Assembly (NCBI RefSeq): GCF_011762045.1
Contig: NZ_JAASQS010000004.1
Span: 460,476 to 524,475 of the forward strand
Source: Rhizomicrobium electricum
GTDB taxonomy: Bacteria; Pseudomonadota; Alphaproteobacteria; Micropepsales; Micropepsaceae
DNA: 64,000 nt
Direction: 5' to 3'
Part shown: piece after piece, positions 31,368 through 40,808 of the stretch
Position numbering within the stretch: position 1 is the stretch's first letter
Layout: each line of letters opens with the position of its first letter
Position numbers and translations under genes: made by a program
The notes under the pieces: model-generated
Told to the model about the DNA's origin: nothing
Seen by the model: only the letters and a program-made list of their open reading frames with translations
Databases searched by the model: none

Positions 31368-34018
31368 TCCGCCGCCGGCAGGGTGAATTCGAAAATCGCG
31401 CCGCCGCCCGGATTGGGCCGCGCGATCAGCGTGCCGCCATGCGCCTCGATGATCTGGCGCGAGATTGCAAGACCGATGCCCATGCCGTCGGGCTTGGTGG
31501 TGACGAACGGCGAGAACAGACGCGCCGCGACTTCGTCCGACAGTCCGGTGCCGGTATCGACGACCGACACTTCCACGGTGCGATCTTCGCGGTCCCGGAT
31601 CGCCAGGGTCAGTTCGCGCCGTTCGGTCGTCGCCATTGCCTCGGCGGCATTGCGCAAGAGGTTGACCAGCACCTGCTGGACCTGGACGCGGTCGGCCAGC
31701 ACCGGCAGCGGCGTCTCGGGCACGACGACACGGGTTTCGATATTGGCGGTCTTCGAGCCGATCAGGGCCAGCGCGATGGCGTCGTCGGCGATCGTCTGGA
31801 TGTCGATCACGGCGCGATGCGGATCGCGTTTCTCGACGAAATCGCGCATGCGGCGGATGATCTGGGCGGCGCGCTCGGCCTGATCGCCGATCTTGGCGGC
31901 GACCTCGGGAAGCTTGGAAAGATCGCCGCTGCTCTGCACCAGCCGGCGTGCGACGTTCGAGTAGTTCAGCATCGCCGCCAGCGGCTGGTTGAGTTCGTGG
32001 GCAATGCCGGCGGAGACCTGCGAAAGCTCGTGTACGCGGGCGACGTGGATCATGTCCGCCCGCATCGATTCCAGCCGGCTCTCGTAGTTCTTGCGGTCGG
32101 TGATGTCGCGGATGGTGGCGGAGGCGCCGGTGACCGCGCCGTCGGCATCGCGCACCGGCGACAGGGTGAGCGAGACCGCGAAGGTCGATCCGTCCTTCTT
32201 GCGCCGCACGGTTTCGAAATGGCGGATGCTGTCGCCGCGGCTGATTTTCTCGAGCGCGTTGCGCTCCTCCTCGAGCAGATCTTCGGGCACCAACACCAGC
32301 ATCGAACGGCCGACGATCTCCTCGGAGCTGTAGCCGAACATGGCATCGGCGGCGGCATTCCAGCTCGTGACGATGCCGTTCAGCATCTTGGTGAAGACGG
32401 CGTCGTTGGAGGATTCCACGATCGAGGAAAGCAACGCGCGCTGGCGCTCGAACACTTTGCGTTCGGAGATGTCGCGCACCACGCGCGAGGTGCCGATGAT
32501 CGCGCCCGAAGCGTCCTTGATCGGCGACACCGAAACGAGGACGTGGACATCGCCGCCGTCCTTGCGCGAGCGCGTGGCTTCGTAGGGCGGAACGCGTTCG
32601 CCGGCGATGACGCGGGCGACGATCCGGCGCTCCTCGGTAACGCGTTCGGGCGGCATGAATTCGCCGAGACGGCCGTAGAGGCTGGTGCCGATCATTTCCT
32701 CGGCCCTGTAGCCGTACATCAGTTCGGCGGCACGGTTCCAACTCGTGATGGTGCCGTCGAGGGCATAGCTGATGATGGCATCGGTCGAGGAATTGATGAT
32801 GGCGCCGAGCAGGGCGCGTTGTTCCTCGAATGCCAGCCGGTCGGTGAGATCGTGCAGCGTGCGGGCGATGGCGAGCACTTCGCCCCTCTCGTTGCGCACC
32901 GGATAGACGGTCGACAGCACCCGTACTCTGGAGCCGTTCTTGCGGATGCGGATCGACTCGTAAGGACCGATCTTCTCGCCGGCGATGGCGCGGCGGCTGT
33001 AGTCGAGTTCCGCCGGCTGCAGGTCGGCCGGAACGATGGAGCGGATGACGCCCTCGGCATTGCGGCCGATGATTTCCGCGCCCATCCAGCCCAGGATCGT
33101 TTCGGCACCGCGGTTCCAGGTGATGACGGTGCCGTCGAGCGCGATGCAGGTGAAGGCGTCGTCGGAATTGTCGATGGCGAGATCGAGCAGCGCGCGCGCG
33201 TGCTCGTGTTTCTTGCGCTCGGTGATGTTGCGTGCCGTGCGGGCGATGCCGATCACGGCACCGTTGGCGTCGCGGATGGGCGATGCGGAAATCACGATGG
33301 CGACCGGCGTGCCGTTCTTGTGCAGGCGCACCGTCTCGTGGGGCGGAACGGATTCGCCGGCCAGGACGCGCGCCAGGATGGCGATCTCCGCCGGGATCAT
33401 CTCGGGCGGCACGAAGTGCGGCATCAGGGCTGGAGCGGTGGCGCCGACGATCTCATCGGCGCGATAGCCGAACATCTCTTCGGCGGCGCGGTTCCAGCTG
33501 CGCACGGTACCGTCGAGCATGTAGCTGACGATGGCATCGCTGGAGGATTCGACGATCTGGGCGAGATAGGCCTTTTCCTCGTCGAGAGCGTGCCGCTCGC
33601 GATAGAGCTGCGTCAGGTCCTGCAGCACGATCAGGAAAACCGGCTCGCCTTCGAGTTCGCCCTCGCCGATGGAGAGCTGCATCGGGAACTGGCTGCCGTC
33701 TTTCCTGAGGCCCTGCAATTCGCGCTGGATGCTGAACGGAGAGGTGGGGCACGCGTGGGCGGCCAAGCCGATCAGCTCCCGGATTTGAGGACGGCAGACG
33801 GGCGGCAGCAGGAGATCGATCGGACCTCCCAGCACCTCTTCGGGAGCCCGGTGGAAAAGGCGGTGGGCGGCGTCGTTGTAGAACAGCACCAAGCCATCCG
33901 CGTCGGTGACCACGACACCGTTGCCGGTGGTGCGGATGAGGGTGCGGAACAGCGAATAGTCGCGCTGTCCCAGGGTCGTTTCCGTTTCGGCTCTAGATTT
34001 GTTCGTACGCCATTCCAT
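31337..34018 (-). CDS. Hybrid-length multi-PAS sensor histidine kinase (FixL-like)
   Basis: 893 residues, soluble, no membrane helix. Five PAS domains in a row (about residues 22-140, 150-270, 275-395, 400-520, 525-645, each ending in a PAC-like DITERK, DLTDR or DISERK), then a HisKA/HATPase core. The phosphoacceptor His674 is in AGIAHELNQPLAAMLNYS, with N box NLLRNAAEAM, G1 VVDTGTGL and G2 DGMGIGLAIS. The kinase part is almost the same as FixL and as the next gene, but the first PAS lacks the haem-binding His in the expected place. It overlaps the converging phosphoesterase by 31 bp. No response regulator is next to it. Confidence 0.9.
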   Translation of the reverse strand: MEWRTNKSRAETETTLGQRDYSLFRTLIRTTGNGVVVTDADGLVLFYNDAAHRLFHRAPEEVLGGPIDLLLPPVCRPQIRELIGLAAHACPTSPFSIQRELQGLRKDGSQFPMQLSIGEGELEGEPVFLIVLQDLTQLYRERHALDEEKAYLAQIVESSSDAIVSYMLDGTVRSWNRAAEEMFGYRADEIVGATAPALMPHFVPPEMIPAEIAILARVLAGESVPPHETVRLHKNGTPVAIVISASPIRDANGAVIGIARTARNITERKKHEHARALLDLAIDNSDDAFTCIALDGTVITWNRGAETILGWMGAEIIGRNAEGVIRSIVPADLQPAELDYSRRAIAGEKIGPYESIRIRKNGSRVRVLSTVYPVRNERGEVLAIARTLHDLTDRLAFEEQRALLGAIINSSTDAIISYALDGTITSWNRAAELMYGYRAEEMIGTSLYGRLGEFMPPERVTEERRIVARVIAGERVPPYEATRSRKDGGDVHVLVSVSPIKDASGAIIGTSRVVRDISERKVFERQRALLSSIVESSNDAVFTKMLNGIVTSWNAAADAMFGYSSEEIVGRSMLVLVPEDLLEEERNALEKISRGDSIRHFETVRRKKDGSTFAVSLTLSPVRDADGAVTGASATIRDITDRKNYESRLESMRADMIHVARVHELSQVSAGIAHELNQPLAAMLNYSNVARRLVQSSGDLSKLPEVAAKIGDQAERAAQIIRRMRDFVEKRDPHRAVIDIQTIADDAIALALIGSKTANIETRVVVPETPLPVLADRVQVQQVLVNLLRNAAEAMATTERRELTLAIRDREDRTVEVSVVDTGTGLSDEVAARLFSPFVTTKPDGMGIGLAISRQIIEAHGGTLIARPNPGGGAIFEFTLPAADQSSAASPSP

Positions 34019-34168
34019 TGCTTTGCACCGACCGGCCCCCCCGTTCGGATCAACAGACCACCGGAGATTATCCGGGAGCTACATTGCCACTTAGAATGGC
34101 GGAAAGCGGCGCGGGTTGTCATCCGTATATACACGGACAACTCGGGAAATGTTCCGAAGCGAGCCCGG

Positions 34169-35329
34169 TTATGACCCGGAGGCCGCGACGGCAACCGGCA
34201 GGGTGAATTCGAACAAGGCGCCGCCACCGGGATTGGTGCCGACGATCATCTCGCCGCCATGCGCTTCGACGATGGACTTGGAGATCGCCAGCCCGATGCC
34301 CATGCCGTGCGGTTTGGTGGTGACGAACGGCTTGAACAAATTGTCGGCCACCGACGGCGCGATGCCGGGGCCGGTATCGGCGACACGAATGTGGATCATG
34401 TCATTGCGCTGCGAGATCGCCAGTGTCAGTTCGCGCTTGGGGGAGGCCGCCATGGCTTCGACGGCATTGCGCAAGAGGTTCACCAGCACCTGCTGGATCT
34501 GGACACGATCCGCCATCACCGGCGGCAGATCCGGCTCGGGCAGGAAGCGCGTCTCGACCGCGACCGTGTCGGCCCCGATCAGGCCGAGTGCCATGGCGTC
34601 TTCGGCAATGGTCAGGATGTTCTCGACCGCCCGGTATCCGGCGCGGTTTTCGAGGAAGTCGCGCATCCGCCGCACGATCTGTCCGGCGCGTTCGGCCTGA
34701 TCGGCGATTTTGGCGAGAGCGGCTTGCACCTTTTCGACGGCGTCGGGGGCGCCGGAGGCGAGCAGCCGCTTGGCGGCGTTGGAATAGTTCAGCAAGGCCG
34801 TCAGCGGCTGGTTGAGTTCGTGGGCAATGCCGGCCGAGACCTGTCCGAGTTCGCTGACGCGCGCGACATGCACCAGTTCTTCGCGCAGCGACAGAAGCCG
34901 GGCCTCGTAGCCTTCCCGCTCGCGATAGAGCGCCGAAAGATCGTGGACGATGCCGACGAACACGCGCTTGCCGTAGAGCAGGCCTTCGCCGACCGACAGG
35001 TACATCGGGAACGTCGTGCCGTCCTTGCGCTGGCCCGCCACTTCGCGGCCGATGCCGAGGATACGGGCTTCGCCGGTATTGCGGTAGCGTTGAAGATAGT
35101 TGTCGTGGTTCTCGCGATAGGGCGTCGGCATCAGCATGTGGACGTTGCGGCCGAGGACCTCGTCTTCGCGGTATTGGAATAGCCGCATGCAGGCCGCGTT
35201 GTAGACCTGCACGACCCCGACTTCGTCGATCACCATGATGCCGTCGACCGCCGTGCGGATCAGGGCTCCGAACAGGCTGTCCGGACCGAGCTCCTGTTCC
35301 GGCCAGGGCGGGCTGTAATTCATGTCCAT
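34169..35329 (-). CDS. FixL-like haem-PAS oxygen sensor histidine kinase
   Basis: 386 residues from ATG 35327-35329 (GGAG site nine bases before); GTG 35335 and ATG 35323 are alternatives. The single PAS (residues ~15-130) keeps the FixL haem pocket: proximal His75 in ENHDNYLQRYRNTG, Arg81 (haem propionate) and Arg95 in ILGIGREVAG, then KDGTTFPMYLSVGEG. The kinase core has His170 (AGIAHELNQPL), NLLRNAVEAM, ADTGPGIA and HGMGIGLAIS. FixL autophosphorylates in the absence of O2 and passes phosphate to FixJ, which turns on microaerobic genes. FixJ is not in this window. It reads in the same direction as the five-PAS kinase, 150 bp upstream of it. Confidence 0.9.
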   Translation of the reverse strand: MDMNYSPPWPEQELGPDSLFGALIRTAVDGIMVIDEVGVVQVYNAACMRLFQYREDEVLGRNVHMLMPTPYRENHDNYLQRYRNTGEARILGIGREVAGQRKDGTTFPMYLSVGEGLLYGKRVFVGIVHDLSALYREREGYEARLLSLREELVHVARVSELGQVSAGIAHELNQPLTALLNYSNAAKRLLASGAPDAVEKVQAALAKIADQAERAGQIVRRMRDFLENRAGYRAVENILTIAEDAMALGLIGADTVAVETRFLPEPDLPPVMADRVQIQQVLVNLLRNAVEAMAASPKRELTLAISQRNDMIHIRVADTGPGIAPSVADNLFKPFVTTKPHGMGIGLAISKSIVEAHGGEMIVGTNPGGGALFEFTLPVAVAASGS

Positions 35330-35622
35330 CGGCACGCACTCCAGCCCGGTACGCCGTTCCGCTGATGCGGGGGATGGCGGTCATACAACTTCATTGGAAT
35401 AAGTATAAGCCGCGGAGGCCTTTGATGGAACCGCCGAAACGCCTTTCCCATCCATAACTTGCGCTCATTGCACACGTAAAATGGGAATCAGCTCGGGCGT
35501 CATTTTCGGGCGACGGCGTTCGGCCGCGTTTGCGCGACGTCAGGTGGCAAAGAGGCGGCGCGTCGCTGTCGCAATTCGTCGAATTTGGATCCGTGTGTAT
35601 AGTGCCGGCCTTGGGGGGTTCG

Positions 35623-36255
35623 ATGACTGCCGCACAACAGGTTCCGCCGGAAAGCATTCATCGCGCCCATGAAGCATTGCTTCGCCACAAGGACCTCCAA
35701 TTCGATTTTCCGCGCTACGACCTGCCGGAAACGCCCGGCTGGATCACACGGCTCGGGCGCTGGCTCGATTGGATCGCTCCGGTCCTCAATATCCTGTTCT
35801 GGGTGGTCGGCGCGATCGCGCTCGGAGTGGTGCTGTTTTATGTCGGCCGCTATCTCATCCGCCTCAAGTTCCCGGAAAAATTGAAGGTCCAGGACATCCG
35901 CTCGGCAATGGAGGAATGGCGCCCCACCATGGCGCAGGCGCGCGCGCTCTTGGGCGATGCCGATGCCCTCGCGAGCGAAGGCAAGTACGGCGAAGCGGTG
36001 CATTTGCTGCTGCTGCGCTCGATCGAGGACTTCGAACGCTTCCGTCCGCGCGTGGTCAAGCGCTCGCACACCGCCCGCGAGATCGAGCAGCTCGGCGCCA
36101 TGCCGATGACGGTGCGCGCCGCCTTCGCCGGAATCATGGAAGTGGTGGAGAAAAGTCGGTTCGGCGACTACGAGGTCACCCGCGAAGACTGGGTGCGCTG
36201 CCGCGCCGAGTACGAGCGTTTCGCGTTCCCCGATGCATGGCGGAGCGCGGCATGA
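35623..36255 (+). CDS. DUF4129 domain membrane protein
   Basis: 210 residues from ATG 35623 (GGGGGG site). One membrane helix (IAPVLNILFWVVGAIALGVVLFYVG, ~45-70), an amphipathic stretch (ARALLGDADALASEGKYGEAVHLLLLRSIEDFERF) and the DUF4129 core with RSHTAREIEQL and the end SRFGDYEVTREDWVRCRAEYERF. DUF4129 proteins accompany MoxR/DUF58 operons. It is the first of six tightly packed genes; its stop overlaps the next start by four bases. Confidence 0.87.
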   Translation: MTAAQQVPPESIHRAHEALLRHKDLQFDFPRYDLPETPGWITRLGRWLDWIAPVLNILFWVVGAIALGVVLFYVGRYLIRLKFPEKLKVQDIRSAMEEWRPTMAQARALLGDADALASEGKYGEAVHLLLLRSIEDFERFRPRVVKRSHTAREIEQLGAMPMTVRAAFAGIMEVVEKSRFGDYEVTREDWVRCRAEYERFAFPDAWRSAA

Positions 36256-37553
36256 ACACCTCCAAAAGCACCGGCTGGATTTCGGGCAAGATGGCGGCCG
36301 CATTGGTGGTCGTCAGCGGACTGGCGCTGGTCGCGTTTCTGGCGCTGTCGGCCTATGCGCCGCAGTTCCGCACCGAGACGGCGGGCCGCGCCAATGTGCT
36401 GTCGAAATCGGCCATCGGGTACGCCGGTCTGAAGCTCATGCTGGAAGAGACCGGCACGTCGGTCTGGGTCAGCCGCAGCCGCGAGCGCGGCGAGAACGAC
36501 GAGCGTCTCAGAATTCTGACGCCGGACGCCAACAGCTCCGGAACGGCGGTCGCCAAGCTCGCGGAGGGCGGCCAGCCGACGCTGATCGTGCTGCCGAAAT
36601 GGTTGGCGATGCCCGATTACCTGCACACCGGCTGGGTGCGCAAATGGCGCGCCTACAATCCGGTGTTGATAACGGCGGTCTTGAAGGGGCTCGACGAGTC
36701 CACCGCCGTGATGCGTCCCGGCGAGGTGCTCCCCGGCAAGGTCAGCGACGCCAAAGCGAAAGACGCCAAAACCAAAACCGCGCCGCTGCTCAAGCCGGAA
36801 CCGGAAAAGCCCTATGCCGTCGCTCTGACCGGCACGCCGGCATTCGGCGCTTCGCCGTTCCCGCCGAAACTGACGATCGATGCCTTCCAGACCGTGGCGG
36901 GCGACAAATGGGAACCGGTGCTGAAAGACGCCAAAGGCTACGGCGTGCTGGTGCGGCTCAAGGGCACCCAGACCTATGTGCTCAGCGATCCCGATCTGCT
37001 CAACACCGCGGCGCTGAAGAACGAAGCGGTAGCGGCGGGCGCACTCGCGTTGATCCGGCGGCTGCCGGGCGGCGCGGGGCAGATCGGCTTCGACGTGACG
37101 CTGGCGGGATTCGACGAACCGAAAAGCCTGTTGCGCAGCCTGTTCGGCACGCCGTTCCTGGCGGTGACGCTGGGTGCGCTGCTCGCCGCGGCGCTGATGG
37201 CGTTCCGGGCCTTGAACCGGTTCGGTTCGCCGCGCACCGAACAACGCAGCTTCGCCTTCGGCAAGCGCTCGCTCGCCGACAACACCGCCGCGCTCATCCG
37301 GGTGATGGGCCGTGGGCCGGGCATGGCGCCGCGCTACGCCGGCGCGATCCGCCGTCAGGCCGCCAAAGCCTTGCGCGGCGGGCGCGCCGAAGATGCCCAA
37401 TGGCTCGATGCCGTCGAGACGGCGGGCCGCATCACGCCGACTTATTCCGAATTGCTGAGCGAAGCCGAAACCGTCGCGAACGAACCGGCTTTGCTGAAAC
37501 TCGCAGCCAAACTACACGACTGGAAATCGAGGATCGTCCATGAGCGTCGTTGA
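36252..37553 (+). CDS. DUF4350 domain membrane protein
   Basis: 433 residues. ATG 36252 overlaps the DUF4129 gene by four bases. Membrane helix near the N-terminus (MAAALVVVSGLALVAFLALSAYA), a DUF4350 domain (SAIGYAGLKLMLEETGTSVWVSRSR, PTLIVLPKWLAMP, YVLSDPDLLNTAALKNEAVAAGAL) and a second helix (FLAVTLGALLAAALMAFRAL) with a helical tail. DUF4350 resembles the type 1 glutamine-amidotransferase-like domain of ABC-related gliding proteins. It has an internal Lys-rich insertion of ~20 residues. It overlaps the MoxR gene by 14 bp. Confidence 0.85.
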   Translation: MNTSKSTGWISGKMAAALVVVSGLALVAFLALSAYAPQFRTETAGRANVLSKSAIGYAGLKLMLEETGTSVWVSRSRERGENDERLRILTPDANSSGTAVAKLAEGGQPTLIVLPKWLAMPDYLHTGWVRKWRAYNPVLITAVLKGLDESTAVMRPGEVLPGKVSDAKAKDAKTKTAPLLKPEPEKPYAVALTGTPAFGASPFPPKLTIDAFQTVAGDKWEPVLKDAKGYGVLVRLKGTQTYVLSDPDLLNTAALKNEAVAAGALALIRRLPGGAGQIGFDVTLAGFDEPKSLLRSLFGTPFLAVTLGALLAAALMAFRALNRFGSPRTEQRSFAFGKRSLADNTAALIRVMGRGPGMAPRYAGAIRRQAAKALRGGRAEDAQWLDAVETAGRITPTYSELLSEAETVANEPALLKLAAKLHDWKSRIVHERR

Positions 37554-38490
37554 GATGAAAAAGTTGGCGGATGCCATCCGCGCCGAAGTCGCCAAGGCGG
37601 TGGTTGGCCAGGAACGGGCCGTCGATCTGTTGCTCACCGCCTTGTTCACCGGCGGTCATATCCTGCTCGAAGGCCCGCCCGGCACCGCCAAGACGCTGCT
37701 GGCGCAATCCTTCGCCGCAAGCCTCAATCTCAAGTTCGGGCGCATCCAGTTTACGCCCGATCTGTTGCCCGGCGATATTCTCGGCTCCAACCAGTTCAAC
37801 TTCCAGACCTCGAGCTTCACGCTGACGCGCGGGCCGATCTTCTGCGAGCTTTTGCTGGCCGACGAAATCAACCGCACCCCGCCCAAGACCCAGGCCGCGC
37901 TGCTCGAAGCGATGCAGGAACGCCGCGTCACCCTCGACGGCGCGGTGCATCCGCTCGGCGACCGCTTCATGGTGATCGCGACCGAGAATCCGATCGAGCA
38001 GCAAGGCACCTATCCGTTGCCGGAAGCCCAGCTCGACCGCTTCCTCTTGAAGCACACCATCGACTATCCGAGCGAGGCCGAGGAAAAGGCCATCGTGAAG
38101 GGCGGCAGCGCCCGGATGCCGACGCCGCAAGCGGCCGGTGTGGTCGCGGTGGCGGACGGCGCGGCGATTGCCGAGGGCATGGCGACGGTGGCGGCGGTGC
38201 GTCTCACCGATCCGATTGTCGATTACATTGTTGGTATCGTGCGGGCGACCCGCAGTTCGGCCGACATTTCGTATGGCGCCTCGCCGCGCAGTGCCGCGAT
38301 GCTGGCCGCCGCCGCGCGGGCCCGCGCCGCCCTCGAGGGGCGCGAATACGTCATTCCGGACGACGTGAAGGGGCTCTGCCCGCCGGTGCTGCGCCATCGC
38401 GTCGTGTTGTCCCCGGCCGCCGAGATCGACGGGCGTTCCACCGACGCCGTGCTCGAAACCATCGTCTCCTCTATCGAGGCGCCGCGCTAA
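37540..38490 (+). CDS. moxR: MoxR family AAA+ ATPase
   Basis: 316 residues. Walker A GPPGTAKT at ~41-48, Walker B LLLADEINRTPPKTQAALLEAM, sensor 1 MVIATENPIEQQGTYPLPEAQLDRF and sensor 2 region SPRSAAMLAAAARARA. MoxR ATPases are chaperone-like and work with vWA/DUF58 proteins to mature or remodel protein complexes, often metal-dependent enzymes or envelope proteins. Its start overlaps DUF4350 and the DUF58 gene follows 3 bp later, so they are one unit. Confidence 0.95.
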   Translation: MSVVEMKKLADAIRAEVAKAVVGQERAVDLLLTALFTGGHILLEGPPGTAKTLLAQSFAASLNLKFGRIQFTPDLLPGDILGSNQFNFQTSSFTLTRGPIFCELLLADEINRTPPKTQAALLEAMQERRVTLDGAVHPLGDRFMVIATENPIEQQGTYPLPEAQLDRFLLKHTIDYPSEAEEKAIVKGGSARMPTPQAAGVVAVADGAAIAEGMATVAAVRLTDPIVDYIVGIVRATRSSADISYGASPRSAAMLAAAARARAALEGREYVIPDDVKGLCPPVLRHRVVLSPAAEIDGRSTDAVLETIVSSIEAPR

Positions 38491-38493
38491 GCG

Positions 38494-39804
38494 ATGTTCT
38501 ATCCGACCCTCCGCGCCATTCTAACGGCCTTGCTCGGCGTACCGGTTGCGCTGGCCCTGGCCCTGTTGCTGCCGGGCTCCTGGCAGGCGGGACTGGCGTG
38601 GAGCGGTGCGGTGCTGCTGCTGTTCCTGCTCGATGCGTTGCTGGCGGCGAGACCGTCGCGCGCCGCCGTCGCGCTCGATCTGCCCGAGGCGCTGGCGATC
38701 GGCCGCAAGCATGCGCTCGGTATTGCGGTGCGTTTTCCCGGCCGCGTTCCGGCCGAGGCGGAACTGCTTCTGGATGTCGACGGCCGTCTCGTCTGCGAGC
38801 CGCGGCGCCAGGCCATCGTGCCCGACGGCGATCTTGCCGAGACGCAGTTCTTCCTCAATCCGCTGCGGCGCGGCGCCGGTCATATCGAACAGCTCTGGCT
38901 GCGCTGGCGCGGGCCGCTCGGCCTTGCCTATGTCCAGCGGGTGCAGGAGCTGGCGCACAAAGTCGCGATCCTGCCTCCGATCCCGGCGGTGAAAGAGGAA
39001 GCGGCGCGCCTGTTCCAGCGCGACCGGCGCGGCGGCAGCCATCTCGATCTCGACATCCGCCAGGGCAGCGAGTTCCACGCATTGCGCGATTGGCAGCCGG
39101 GCCATAACCGGCGCAGCATCGACTGGAAGCAATCGGCGCGGCACCGGAAGCTCCTGGCGCGCGAGTTCCAGGCCGAAAACGATCTGCATGTCTGGTTCGC
39201 GCTCGATACCGGCCGGCTGATGTGCGATCCGCTTGCCGGCATGCCGCGGATCGACCGTGCGCTGCAATCGGCGCTGTTGATGGCGTATGTCGGCCTGCGT
39301 CTCGGCGACAATGTCGGGCTTTATGCGTTCGGCGACAAACCGGTGCTGAACAGCGGCCTGCTCACCGGCACCAACGCGTTCGCGACCTTGCAACGGCTGG
39401 CGTCCGATCTCGACTATTCCACCGGTGAGACCAATTTCACCCTTGGCCTGACAGAACTCGGCGGCAAGCTCAAACGGGCTTCCATCGTGGTGGTGTTCAC
39501 CGAATTTGCCGATACCACCAGCGCCGAACTGATGCTGGAGAATGTCGGCCGCCTGCTCAAACGCCATACCGTGCTGTTCGTCGCCTTCCGCGACGAAGAA
39601 GTGGAAGCGATGTTGCACCAGCCGCCCGACAGCCTCGACGACGTGTCGCGCACCATGCTCGCCGATGCCATGCAGACGGACCGCGACAAGGTGCTGATGC
39701 AGTTGCGCCGCCAGGGCGCCCATGTCGTCGATGCGCCCTACGACCAGATCGGCATGCGGCTGATCGAGACCTATATGAAACTCAAGCGCCAGGAACGGCC
39801 ATGA
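38494..39804 (+). CDS. DUF58 (vWA-like) domain protein
   Basis: 436 residues. Two membrane helices at the N-terminus (TALLGVPVALALALLLPGSW, AVLLLFLLDALLAA), then the DUF58 core with REGREFH-type FHALRDWQPGHNRRSIDWKQSARHRKLLAREFQAENDLHVWFALDTGRLM. This gives the DxGxxM-like vWA start (LDTGRLM) and the conserved WKQSAR. It is the usual MoxR partner, presumably the adaptor that carries the client. It overlaps the next gene by four bases. Confidence 0.92.
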   Translation: MFYPTLRAILTALLGVPVALALALLLPGSWQAGLAWSGAVLLLFLLDALLAARPSRAAVALDLPEALAIGRKHALGIAVRFPGRVPAEAELLLDVDGRLVCEPRRQAIVPDGDLAETQFFLNPLRRGAGHIEQLWLRWRGPLGLAYVQRVQELAHKVAILPPIPAVKEEAARLFQRDRRGGSHLDLDIRQGSEFHALRDWQPGHNRRSIDWKQSARHRKLLAREFQAENDLHVWFALDTGRLMCDPLAGMPRIDRALQSALLMAYVGLRLGDNVGLYAFGDKPVLNSGLLTGTNAFATLQRLASDLDYSTGETNFTLGLTELGGKLKRASIVVVFTEFADTTSAELMLENVGRLLKRHTVLFVAFRDEEVEAMLHQPPDSLDDVSRTMLADAMQTDRDKVLMQLRRQGAHVVDAPYDQIGMRLIETYMKLKRQERP

Positions 39805-40808
39805 ACGAGGCGCCGCTGACCCTGAAAAGCCACCGCTTCCGCATGGAGCGCGAAGCCGATTGGCGCCGGCTCGAGGAAATCCTCGATCTGGTCGAAACCG
39901 GCAAGCGGCGCGAGCTGACCGACAGCGAGATCATCGCCCTGCCGGTGCTGTACCGCTCGGCGCTGTCGTCGCTGTCGATGGCGCGCGCGATCAGCCTCGA
40001 CCAGAGCCTGATCTCCTATCTGTCGTCGCTGGCGACGCGCGCCTATTTCTGCGTCTACGGCACCCGCATGCATCTCATGCACCGCATCGCCCGCTTCTTC
40101 GCGCGCGACTGGCCGGCGACGGTATTCGGACTATGGCGCGAGACCGCCGTTGCCGGCGCCTTGGTGCTGGCGGGCGTTCTGGCCGGGTTCCTGTTCACCC
40201 AGGCCAGTCCCGACTGGTTCTACAGTTTCCTGCCCGACGGCATGACCCAGGGCCGCGAGCCCGGCGCTACCACCGCCTATCTGCGTCAGACCTTGTTCGA
40301 GCAGCACGGGCCGAGCGGGCTGGCGTTCTTCGCCTCGATCCTGTTCTCGCACAACGCCCAGATTGCGATCCTGGCGTTCGCGCTCGGCTTCGCTTGCGGC
40401 CTGCCGACAGCCTATCTGTTGTTCGAGAACGGCCTGTCGCTGGGCGCGCTGCTGGCGGTCTATGCCGATCACGGGCTCGGCGTCGATTTCATGGGCTGGA
40501 TCCTGATCCACGGGGTGACCGAACTGTTTGCCGTGATCCTGGCGGGCGCGGCCGGTTTCCGCCTCGGTTGGACGCTGGTCTTCCCCGGCGAGGAGACGCG
40601 TGCCGTCGCGCTGGCACGGGCCGGCCGCACCGCCGCGGTGGTGATGATCGGCGTGGTGGTGATGCTGTTCTGCGCCGGCCTCTTGGAAGGCATCGCGCGC
40701 CAGCTCATCACCAACACGCTCGCCCGCTACGGCATTGCCGCGTTGACCGCGGTGGTATGGTTCGGCTTCTTCTACGCCTATCGCGGAGGCCGCCGTGTCG
40801 GAGCCTAA
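39801..40808 (+). CDS. Stage II sporulation protein M-like membrane protein (DUF95)
   Basis: 335 residues with about six helices and an N-terminal soluble segment (RFRMEREADWRRLEEILDLVETGKRRELTDSEI). Core features of SpoIIM/DUF95 include a glycine-rich helix pair, ETAVAGALVLAGVLAGFLF and NNAQIAILAFALGFACGLPTAYLLFENGLSLGALLAVY (with His and Gly residues in the middle of helices), and the GVTELFAVILAGAAGFRLGW motif. In sporulating bacteria it joins a peptidoglycan hydrolase complex. Here it is in a non-sporulator, next to MoxR, with an unknown role. It overlaps the RDD gene by 14 bp. Confidence 0.88.
   Translation: MNEAPLTLKSHRFRMEREADWRRLEEILDLVETGKRRELTDSEIIALPVLYRSALSSLSMARAISLDQSLISYLSSLATRAYFCVYGTRMHLMHRIARFFARDWPATVFGLWRETAVAGALVLAGVLAGFLFTQASPDWFYSFLPDGMTQGREPGATTAYLRQTLFEQHGPSGLAFFASILFSHNAQIAILAFALGFACGLPTAYLLFENGLSLGALLAVYADHGLGVDFMGWILIHGVTELFAVILAGAAGFRLGWTLVFPGEETRAVALARAGRTAAVVMIGVVVMLFCAGLLEGIARQLITNTLARYGIAALTAVVWFGFFYAYRGGRRVGA

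Noticed and set aside
29622..32741. 1039-residue frame that includes the lipid kinase
   Set aside because: Only the last 305 residues match the kinase family; the upstream part is antisense of the phosphoesterase and out of frame with the PAS kinase.
30566..34174. 1202-residue frame opposite the five-PAS kinase
   Set aside because: The kinase has complete motifs in the other strand. The antisense frame gives only low-complexity Asp/Arg/His-rich text.
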